Assembly: GCA_021151835.1 (NCBI GenBank)
Contig: JAGKWO010000073.1
Span: 1 to 11,811, forward strand
Origin: Gammaproteobacteria bacterium
GTDB lineage: Bacteria; Pseudomonadota; Gammaproteobacteria; Pseudomonadales; Cellvibrionaceae
Length of the DNA stretch: 11,811 bases
Reading direction: 5' to 3'
Within the stretch, counting starts at the first letter, position 1. Each line of letters opens with the position of its first letter. This document shows positions 6,017 through 11,811 of the stretch, piece by piece. The notes beneath the pieces were generated by a model, which did not search any database, had not been told where the DNA came from, and saw only the letters and a list, made by a program, of their open reading frames with translations. The translations under genes were made by a program, and so were the position numbers.

Positions 6017-9000
6017 ATGCACTACGAAGAAGCTAGTAACAATTCCTTGGGGCAAACCATTGAACTCTCGACACTTCAAAAAGCCTATTACATGGGAAGG
6101 AGGGGAGATTTTGATTTGCATGTTCATACCCATCTGTATGTGCAGCAAAAATTTGAAAGTCAAGCGATAAATGTTCAGCGTTTGGGTCAGGCATTAGGCA
6201 CTTTGCTAGCTTCTTATAACATGTTAAGTGCGAGGGTAACTGAGGATGCAAAGATACTTATACCCTTTCAGTCGAATCTTCAAACCGTTGACGTTTATAA
6301 CTTGACTGCACTGGAAGAAGAGGAAGCTTTAGATAAATGCGAAGAACTTTGTAGTAAAATCTATAGATCAGATTTTGACATTTCCGGCGGAAAAAACATC
6401 GAAATTAGTGTAATTCAGTTGCCAAATGCGGATATTGTGCAAATCAATTTCAATTTGATGCTTCTTGATGGATTCAGTATTCGCAAGATACTTAACGAGC
6501 TTTCAGCTTTGTATGATGGATCTATTACCAATCTGGAAGTTAATCCGTTTAATGTTTCCTCTTACGTGAAAAATGTTGCGGCTATTAAAAATAGCGACCG
6601 GTATTCTCGCACCCTTAGGAACTGGCTTGAACAACTGGATACATTTCCATCAGGCCCAGTTTTACCGATCAGTCAACACCTGGGTAAACCCAGGCGTTCG
6701 AAACTGGTAAGAAGGAAGCATGTTGTTTCTCCACTTCAATGGGGTTCGCTTGTAAAAAAAGCAGATGAGCTTGGGATAACGCCAACTGCCATAGTGCTGG
6801 CAGCGTTCGGTTTGGTTTTATCTTTTTGGTCAAAAGTTCCAAATTTCTCAATAACGATGCTCACTTATAGCCTGAGAGGAAAGAACATTCCTGAGTTAGA
6901 GGAGACAATTGGAAACTTTGCAAGTACCGCTCTGTTAAAGTTTGAACATCAATCAGAGAAAACATTAACAGCTATGGCAAAGGACGCGCACAGGGAAATT
7001 TTCCTAGCCTTAACCAAATCCTTAGTATGTGGTCTAGATGTATTACAAGAAAAAAATCGAAATGAAAAGTCGACGTTTAGAACAGCCAGCCCAGTGGCTT
7101 TTGTCAGTATGATCGATGATGGCTCTGATAAAGTGGCGCCGGGTGCTTTTCAAATTGAGGGAGCTCATTCAATGATGGGCGGATTGGAAACTCCCCAGGT
7201 ACTTTTTGACCACCAAGCGATAAGTCGGCCTGACGGTGGGCTTTCGCTAATTTGGGATACGATGGATTCCGCATTCGAGGAATCTGTAGTCGATGATATG
7301 TTCGTAGCATATACCAATCTAATTGACGCCATGGTGAATGTTGGCATGGTATGGGAACAAAAGAACTTTGATTTCCGCTCAAAAATACAAAGAGAAAAAC
7401 ATTTATTTTATAATGATACTAAGGGTGAGGTTGCTTATAAATCTCTGCATGAATTATTTTATGAGCAAGCAGAAAGTGCTCCGGAAAAAGTATACCTAAT
7501 TGATAATAATAAAAAATTTAGTTATGGAGAGGTCAGGAATAGCGCTAATACACTTGCATCCCTATTGCGCTATGGGGAGCAATCGGTAGTACCTAACGAG
7601 TTGATTGCAATATATGCGAGGAAGGGTTGGCAGCAGCCTGTAGCTGCGCTCTCTATATTAATCTCAGGTGCGGCCTATGTACCAATAGATCCTAGGCAGC
7701 CACTGCAACGAAAACTCGATATTCTCAATAGGTGTAAATGCCGAATCGTTTTGACAACCTCAGAATATATGAGCGACGAGGCATTGGCTGGCCTTATAAA
7801 AATCGATGTAAATTTGTATCGTGATTGTGGTTTTACCGAAAATCTTCGAACCCTACAAAGGCCAGAAGATATTGCTTATGTGATATTTACGTCGGGCTCA
7901 ACCGGCGCGCCTAAGGGAGTTACACTTGATAACCTTGGTCCCGTAAATACAGTCTTGGATATTAATAAACGAATAAAAATCAGTAACTCTGACGTGGTTT
8001 TCGGATTGTCAGAATTAAATTTTGACCTTTCGGTTTATGATATTTTTGGTACCGCAGCAGCGGGTGCAACCTTACTAATCCCCCCAGATGGGGCGGGTAA
8101 GGATCCCGCGCTTTGTTTGCAATTGGTGCGCGATTACCAAGCAACGGTTTGGAACTCAGTTCCTGCTTTAGCGCAACTAATGGCTGAGTATCTTCAGCTA
8201 TCAAAAGCTGCGCTTTTCCTGCCCGTGAAAACATATATGTTGAGCGGTGACTGGATTCCAGTCACTTTGCCTATGGAGCTAAAAAAATATGGAGATCCAA
8301 ATATATTAAGTTTGGGCGGTGCTACTGAAGCGTCTATTTGGTCAATTTACTATCCGATTGTGGAGGTAGACACTACATGGAAATCAATTCCTTATGGTTA
8401 CCCATTAACAAATCAAACTTTTTTTGTGTTAGATCATAAGCTCCAGCAACGCCCCGACAATGTTGCAGGTGAATTGTATATAGGTGGCATAGGCGTAGCC
8501 AAATCTTATTGGGGTGATGTAGAAAGAACCAATAAAGCCTATATTATTCACCCTGTGACTGGTTCTCGCCTTTATAAAACCGGTGACTGGGGCGTGATGA
8601 GATCCTCGGGTTACATTGATTTCTTGGGCCGGGAAGACGGTCAGGTGAAAGTTCGGGGTTACAGAATTGAGCTGGGCGAAATAGAGGCCGTGCTTCAGCG
8701 ACACCCCAAAATACAAAATGCGGTTGTTAAAGTCATCGGCAATAGTACAAAAGATGCTTATATTGCTGCTTACTGGGTGGCGCTGCCGGAATCTGATTTA
8801 AAAGAAACTGAGGTGGTAGATTTCTTGGCATCGTATATACCGAATTACATGGTCCCATCGCAATTTATTCAGCTGCAAAGTTTGCCATTAGGTGCTACAG
8901 GTAAAGTGGATCGCAAAGCATTGCCAGATCCAAGTAGGAAGAAGGATGTATCAACTTCAAGCCCTCCACAAACTAGGACCGAAATATTCCTTTCAAAATT

Positions 9001-10015
9001 GTGGAAAGAAATTTTAGGAATACAGGATATTCGGCAAAACGATAGTTTTTTTGACTTGGGTGGCAATTCATTTGCCGCTGTAAGATTAATGGCCGCTGTA
9101 TGTACTGAGTTCAATGTGGATATTCCCGTCACTACTCTCTTGGAGACTCCCCAGTTAGGTCAGCTTGCTTCCTTAATAGATGCGGCTAGGCAAGGGCATA
9201 AACAGAACTTTTCTCATGTTGTTTCCCTCGCCAAAAATCCTGCTAAGCCATCATGTTTTTTGTTTCATCCCTCAGGAGGTAGTGTTTTGTGCTACCAGGA
9301 GTTAGCAAAGCAGCTATCGCCCAGCTTTAATGTGGTGGGTGTGCAAGCTCATACCGGGGCAGCCCAGCAGATCTTCCGGTCATTTGAAGAAATGACAAAG
9401 AGTTACATTCAACAAATAAAATTCCAACAACCTCACGGCCCGTATTATTTGGGCGGCTGGTCTATGGGGGGGGTAATTGCTTATGCAGCAGCGGAGCACT
9501 TTATCGAAGCTGGCGAAGCTGTAGCATCTTTGTGGTTGCTTGACAGCCCGGTTGTCGAAGGTCGCAAAACCGTATATGAGAGCGATTTAATTAAATGGTT
9601 TATAAGTGATATTACACACCGTGATATTTTAACTGGAATGATGAGCCTGGAAAAAATTAAACCAGTATTCTCAGAGGTCATGGCAGAAGCACAAATGTTA
9701 GGGTTACTGGATAAGGGGGCCGACCAGGAATTGGCAGCCATCTTTGATTGTTTTTCCGCGAACATAAGGCTCCTTCATAATTATGTGCCAAAACCAATGG
9801 ATGCGGAAATTAACGTGGTTATCGCAATGGCTAGTCAGCATATAGAAACCAGAGTGTCTCAGAGGTCGGGTAACTGCTGGCTGAAACTGCTAGAGAATTC
9901 CAAGGTTGAATATATTCAAATAGACACAAATCATTACGGCATTATTGATGCCAGTTGCCTTGATCAGATTGTTCCGAAAATCAAGGGACTCTTGGTGGAG
10001 GAATATATCCTATAG
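6017..10015 (+). CDS. Single-module NRPS, Cy-A(Cys)-T-TE
   Basis: The 1332-residue synthetase should join an upstream acyl-ACP to one amino acid and release the product. (1) A heterocyclisation-type condensation domain spans about 15-440. It opens L-S-T-L-Q-K-A-Y and has N146-x4-D151-x2-S154 where DxxxxDxxS is usual, P-V-A-F-V363-S where P-V-V-F-T-S is usual, and a kept F-D398-H-Q. (2) An adenylation domain spans about 474-970: A3 at 625-634, A4 D670, lysine K963. The pocket D670-L671-Y674-N713-M741-S743-L766-I774-W775-K963 differs at one place from the common cysteine code. (3) The carrier domain has S1018 in L-G-G-N-S. (4) The thioesterase has S1149 in G-W-S-M-G-G, D1176 and H1306. The start at 6017 is chosen for AAAGG six bases upstream; the frame also opens at 5924 without such a site. 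The domain order fits a terminal cysteine-adding module. There is no methylation, epimerisation or oxidation domain. Confidence 0.92.
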   Translation: MHYEEASNNSLGQTIELSTLQKAYYMGRRGDFDLHVHTHLYVQQKFESQAINVQRLGQALGTLLASYNMLSARVTEDAKILIPFQSNLQTVDVYNLTALEEEEALDKCEELCSKIYRSDFDISGGKNIEISVIQLPNADIVQINFNLMLLDGFSIRKILNELSALYDGSITNLEVNPFNVSSYVKNVAAIKNSDRYSRTLRNWLEQLDTFPSGPVLPISQHLGKPRRSKLVRRKHVVSPLQWGSLVKKADELGITPTAIVLAAFGLVLSFWSKVPNFSITMLTYSLRGKNIPELEETIGNFASTALLKFEHQSEKTLTAMAKDAHREIFLALTKSLVCGLDVLQEKNRNEKSTFRTASPVAFVSMIDDGSDKVAPGAFQIEGAHSMMGGLETPQVLFDHQAISRPDGGLSLIWDTMDSAFEESVVDDMFVAYTNLIDAMVNVGMVWEQKNFDFRSKIQREKHLFYNDTKGEVAYKSLHELFYEQAESAPEKVYLIDNNKKFSYGEVRNSANTLASLLRYGEQSVVPNELIAIYARKGWQQPVAALSILISGAAYVPIDPRQPLQRKLDILNRCKCRIVLTTSEYMSDEALAGLIKIDVNLYRDCGFTENLRTLQRPEDIAYVIFTSGSTGAPKGVTLDNLGPVNTVLDINKRIKISNSDVVFGLSELNFDLSVYDIFGTAAAGATLLIPPDGAGKDPALCLQLVRDYQATVWNSVPALAQLMAEYLQLSKAALFLPVKTYMLSGDWIPVTLPMELKKYGDPNILSLGGATEASIWSIYYPIVEVDTTWKSIPYGYPLTNQTFFVLDHKLQQRPDNVAGELYIGGIGVAKSYWGDVERTNKAYIIHPVTGSRLYKTGDWGVMRSSGYIDFLGREDGQVKVRGYRIELGEIEAVLQRHPKIQNAVVKVIGNSTKDAYIAAYWVALPESDLKETEVVDFLASYIPNYMVPSQFIQLQSLPLGATGKVDRKALPDPSRKKDVSTSSPPQTRTEIFLSKLWKEILGIQDIRQNDSFFDLGGNSFAAVRLMAAVCTEFNVDIPVTTLLETPQLGQLASLIDAARQGHKQNFSHVVSLAKNPAKPSCFLFHPSGGSVLCYQELAKQLSPSFNVVGVQAHTGAAQQIFRSFEEMTKSYIQQIKFQQPHGPYYLGGWSMGGVIAYAAAEHFIEAGEAVASLWLLDSPVVEGRKTVYESDLIKWFISDITHRDILTGMMSLEKIKPVFSEVMAEAQMLGLLDKGADQELAAIFDCFSANIRLLHNYVPKPMDAEINVVIAMASQHIETRVSQRSGNCWLKLLENSKVEYIQIDTNHYGIIDASCLDQIVPKIKGLLVEEYIL

Positions 10016-10236
10016 GTGAGTTGTAAATCGTAAAAATCAGGAATGTTGAACAGAAAGAATCTTAACTCCAAAAAAAAGCTGTTTGGTTTGCATGTCTCCA
10101 GGTACCGATTTACAACGATAGATATATTAGAATAGTTAAAATAGGAATCCTTTGCTTTTTTTTGCTTCGGGCTAATGAGAAGGACAATTTTTTATCGCTT
10201 AATACACATATCTAATTTAATGAGAGGTTAAAGCTA
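10016..10236 (+). other. 221-bp gap after the NRPS gene
   Basis: No coding frame of note. It contains the 11-bp inverted repeat given separately, an A-run at 10070-10077, a T-run near 10157 without a hairpin in front, and GAGAGG at 10222-10227, a well-placed ribosome site for the tautomerase ATG at 10237. No clear -35/-10 pair was found, though the size of the gap leaves room for a promoter of the last three genes. Confidence 0.4.
10020..10116. repeat. 11-bp perfect inverted repeat, 75-bp spacer
   Basis: GTTGTAAATCG (10020-10030) and CGATTTACAAC (10106-10116) are exact reverse complements. They begin four bases after the NRPS stop codon and enclose 75 bases. They could be paired operator half-sites, the base of a structured RNA, or ends of a small mobile remnant. 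Nothing in the spacer identifies which. Confidence 0.6.
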
Positions 10237-10440
10237 ATGCCATACGTGAATATTAAGATCACAAACGAAGGTGCTACAAAAGAACAGAAACATCAATTGG
10301 TTTCTGGAGTGACCAATTTGCTTGTCACTGTTTTGGGAAAAAACCCGGCAACAACAGTCGTTGTGATAGACGAGGTGGAAACTGATAACTGGGGAATTGG
10401 CGGTGAGTTGGTCAGCGATAGAAGGAAGAAAGGGATGTAA
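10237..10440 (+). CDS. 4-oxalocrotonate tautomerase family protein
   Basis: A 67-residue protein with the full layout of the small tautomerases (PF01361). Proline follows the initiator Met (M-P-Y-V-N-I-K-I-T) and would be the catalytic N-terminal Pro once Met is removed. The rest, including N-W-G-I-G-G-E near the C-terminus, matches a widespread proteobacterial subgroup in length and pattern. Such proteins move protons between keto and enol forms, and some add water or remove halide; the substrate here is not evident. GAGAGG at 10222-10227 lies 9 bases before the ATG. The next frame begins 4 bases after its stop, so it is probably co-expressed with the VOC protein. It may tailor the cluster product or serve unrelated metabolism. 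Confidence 0.85.
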   Translation: MPYVNIKITNEGATKEQKHQLVSGVTNLLVTVLGKNPATTVVVIDEVETDNWGIGGELVSDRRKKGM

Positions 10441-10444
10441 AATC

Positions 10445-10828
10445 GTGAAAGGAATCCATCATCTTGGGCTTGCGGTCTCAGATCTAGAGGGGAGCTGTGC
10501 GTTTTTTTGTGACTTGCTTGGCTGGTCGAAAATACGCACAGTAGAAGAATATCCCGCCATTTTCGTATCCAACGGCAGCGTTATGTTTACGTTGTGGCAA
10601 ACAAACCCCCAAGCAGCGCCTTTCGATAGAAAAAATAATGTTGGTTTGCATCATGTGGCGATTCTTATGGATTCCGAGGCAGAGTTAAACCAATTACACC
10701 AAAAATTAGCTGCTTCTGACTCTGTGTATATCGAGTTCGCGCCGGAGTTACTTCGGGGTGGCCCCGCTTCGCATATGATGTGTATTGAGCCGAGTGGCAT
10801 TCGTGTTGAATTTATTTGGACACCTTAA
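10445..10828 (+). CDS. VOC (glyoxalase/dioxygenase fold) protein
   Basis: The 127-residue protein has two beta-alpha-beta-beta-beta halves of the vicinal oxygen chelate fold. H5 or H6 in G-I-H-H-L-G, H69 or H70 in G-L-H-H-V-A, and E115 or E122 in the closing strand E-P-S-G-I-R-V-E-F are the likely metal ligands. I start it at GTG 10445 because the VOC fold begins right there, with an AAAGGGA site at 10429-10435. An ATG at 10397 would overlap the tautomerase gene by 44 bases and add 16 residues foreign to the family. Family roles include lyases, epimerases, dioxygenases and antibiotic-binding or thiol-transfer resistance proteins, so a part in self-protection or tailoring is possible but unproved. 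Its stop codon shares one base with the start of the next gene. Confidence 0.82.
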   Translation: MKGIHHLGLAVSDLEGSCAFFCDLLGWSKIRTVEEYPAIFVSNGSVMFTLWQTNPQAAPFDRKNNVGLHHVAILMDSEAELNQLHQKLAASDSVYIEFAPELLRGGPASHMMCIEPSGIRVEFIWTP

Positions 10829-11286
10829 TGAACAGCTATTACACCTCTATTTTCTACGCTTCACTCATGTTAGTTGCGGGCTTGGGGATACCCATTATGG
10901 CCGCCCTGAATGGCAACCTGGGTGCGAAATTACATAGCCCAACACTCGCAACTACTATTTTATTTATCGTCGGTGGGGCAATTTCACTAGGATACTTATT
11001 ACTCTCCGGAACCGGCACAAAGCTAAATAATGAACAACCTATACCTGTCTATTTTTATTTGGGTGGCATCTTCGTCTCTTTCTATATATTTAGCATAACT
11101 TGGGTTGCACCCAAGTTTGGTATCGGTAACGCCGTTTCTTTTGTTTTACTGGGTCAGCTAATATCCATGACGATCATTGATCACTACGGCCTGCTAGGCG
11201 CCCGGCAATATGCCATTTCAATGCAGCGTACGGTTGGTCTAATTTTCATGGTTTTAGGTGTGTTTTTGGCCGTACGTCGAATTTAA
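10828..11286 (+). CDS. DUF606/YdcZ-type DMT membrane protein
   Basis: A 152-residue membrane protein with about five hydrophobic helices (near residues 8-28, 40-60, 76-96, 100-117 and 132-150) and the family landmarks I-P-I-M-A-A-L-N-G-N-L-G, F-G-I-G-N-A-V, L-L-G-Q-L-I and I-D-H-Y-G-L. These fit the DUF606 (YdcZ, PF04657) branch of the drug/metabolite transporters, short proteins that often act in pairs or dimers. ATG 10828 overlaps the previous stop (TAATG), which implies coupled translation; the frame is open to a TTG at 10816 but that is a poorer choice. Its last place in the run suggests export of the product or an intermediate, an inference from position only. No second DUF606 gene is present here. 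Confidence 0.83.
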   Translation: MNSYYTSIFYASLMLVAGLGIPIMAALNGNLGAKLHSPTLATTILFIVGGAISLGYLLLSGTGTKLNNEQPIPVYFYLGGIFVSFYIFSITWVAPKFGIGNAVSFVLLGQLISMTIIDHYGLLGARQYAISMQRTVGLIFMVLGVFLAVRRI

Positions 11287-11294
11287 GGCGCCTA

Positions 11295-11384
11295 ATGCCA
11301 GCCACAGTAGAGGTGGAGGAAACGAAGGGTGAAGCGGTACTACCTATAATGGAATCCACCCGAGTTTCGCTGCAAGCTAATTAA
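11295..11384 (+). CDS. Doubtful 29-codon frame after the transporter
   Basis: A short acidic frame starts at ATG 11295, six bases after AAGG (11285-11288), and stops at 11382-11384. I see no domain or membrane segment and recognise nothing. It may be chance. The rest of 11287-11468 holds no other gene that I can support. Confidence 0.15.
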   Translation: MPATVEVEETKGEAVLPIMESTRVSLQAN

Positions 11385-11468
11385 AGAGAATTTTTTAGTC
11401 CCTTTAGTTTAAGATGACCAAATCGGCTTTACTTGTGAGTAGAGCTGCTTCTCGTTTAGATAAATTGC

Positions 11469-11491
11469 AAAGGCGGCGAACTGCCGCCTTT
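11469..11491. terminator. Strong intrinsic terminator, usable from both sides
   Basis: AAAGGCGGC (11469-11477) pairs exactly with GCCGCCTTT (11483-11491) around a GAACT loop. The plus strand continues TTAC and then six Ts; the minus strand continues with a shorter T-rich tail. It would end plus-strand transcription of the transporter unit and also the convergent minus-strand fragment, whose stop codon lies 8 bases away. Confidence 0.88.
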
Positions 11492-11498
11492 TACTTTT

Positions 11499-11726
11499 TT
11501 ACATCGACACCTGCTTCTTAAGGTGCGCGTTAATCCTCTCAAGCACATGCACAAGGCTGTTAATTGCACGCTGCGGCAATTTAATTCGCTCATTCACCTG
11601 ATCAAACAACAACTCCAACACACACGCCTGGCACCACAGCTGGTAAATCGCATCATCATCGGTCCTGCTTGGTAAAGGCTTGGCGATGGCGGTGAGGAAC
11701 TTGCCATCCGGTTGTAAACACCCCAC
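11499..11726 (-). pseudogene. 3' remnant of an unrecognised gene cut by an IS end
   Basis: Read on the minus strand, a frame of 75 codons ends at 11499-11501. From 11712 downward it reads like ordinary protein, with a helix-forming tail (L-L-F-D-Q-V-N-E-R then I-N-S-L-V-H-V-L-E-R-I-N-A-H-L) and a stop just before a shared terminator. Above 11712 the frame enters the IS tip, and its GTG start at 11726-11724 lies inside the IS. I infer that the original N-terminus was removed by the insertion. I do not recognise the family; it looks like the C-terminal part of a soluble helical protein. It could still be made as a short product. Confidence 0.5.
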
Positions 11727-11811
11727 AATTAGTGGCAGTCTAAATTAGAGTTTTCCGGCGATTGATGTTTGGCCAAATACTCCCAAGGCGTGAGGTCGCC
11801 TAGCGAATCAT
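11713..11811 (-). mobile_element. Right end of an IS3-family element, rest beyond the window
   Basis: On the plus strand the tip begins TGTAAACACCCC at 11713, which has the 5'-TG form of IS3-family termini. Inside it on the minus strand lies the end of a transposase gene. The tip and about 45 further bases resemble the terminus at 48-95, in the opposite orientation. The exact tip is set by where similarity to the other copy stops and by the TG rule; target-site duplications cannot be checked because the other end is outside. Confidence 0.7.
11729..11811 (-). CDS. IS3-family transposase (OrfB), C-terminal 26 residues
   Basis: The minus strand from the window edge reads D-S-L-G-D-L-T-P-W-E-Y-L-A-K-H-Q and ten more residues, then TAA at 11731-11729. 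The S-L-G-D-L-T-P-x-E-Y pattern is the usual end of IS3-family OrfB integrases, just after the (R)PH(D/E) motif. The DDE catalytic core would lie beyond 11811. The stop is 16 bases from the inferred element tip, a normal distance. IS481-type transposases end in a similar way and cannot be fully excluded from this short piece. Confidence 0.8.
   Translation of the reverse strand, partial: DSLGDLTPWEYLAKHQSPENSNLDCH

Noticed and set aside
10397..10444. ATG 10397 as the start of the VOC protein
   Set aside because: It would overlap the tautomerase gene by 44 bases, and its 16 extra residues are just the tautomerase tail in another frame.
10816..10827. TTG 10816 as the start of the DUF606 protein
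   Set aside because: ATG 10828 in a TAATG overlap is a far more usual coupled start, and the hydrophobic helix begins soon after it.
1..11811. tRNA or rRNA genes, CRISPR arrays, toxin-antitoxin pairs, phage genes
   Set aside because: I saw no cloverleaf, regular spaced repeats or matching protein families anywhere in the window.

Overview
The window reads as an accessory, mobile-element-bracketed natural-product locus from a Gram-negative bacterium, most likely a gammaproteobacterium. This rests on gene style, moderately AT-leaning base composition, IS3-type elements, and a DUF606/YdcZ-type transporter and 4-OT/VOC proteins of proteobacterial type. The species cannot be fixed from the sequence alone.

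Layout. Positions 48-95 match, with few differences, the 3' terminus of an IS3-like element that also closes the window on the opposite strand (11713-11811). The two ends face inward. Directly at the left end is a vanadium-dependent haloperoxidase-type gene (87-1511) with all its vanadate-site motifs. Its signal peptide looks cut in half, and its start codon comes from the IS tip. A hairpin at 1532-1559 closes that unit.

The core is a compact set of plus-strand genes. They are an AurF-type diiron N-oxygenase (1630-2583), a free-standing amino-acid-type AMP ligase (2661-4148), a BtrK-like type III PLP decarboxylase (4145-5413), and a free acyl carrier protein (5416-5658). After a 358-bp gap comes a single-module NRPS, Cy-A-T-TE (6017-10015). 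Its adenylation pocket reads D-L-Y-N-M-S-L-I-W-K, one residue from the common cysteine code. A 221-bp gap containing an 11-bp perfect inverted repeat leads to a tightly packed trio: a 4-oxalocrotonate-tautomerase-like protein (10237-10440), a VOC/glyoxalase-fold protein (10445-10828) and a DUF606 membrane protein (10828-11286). A strong intrinsic terminator lies at 11469-11491. Beyond it, on the minus strand, is the stump of an unrecognised gene cut by the right IS end.

How it may work (inference). The ligase loads an amino acid on the carrier protein. The decarboxylase removes the free alpha-carboxylate, as BtrK does on glutamyl-ACP. The diiron enzyme oxidises the amine, and the NRPS joins the acyl group to cysteine and releases it through the thioesterase. 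The expected product is a small N-oxidised acyl-cysteine or thiazoline compound. Two motif positions expected in a heterocyclisation domain are changed, so whether the ring forms is open. I do not recognise this combination as a described pathway.
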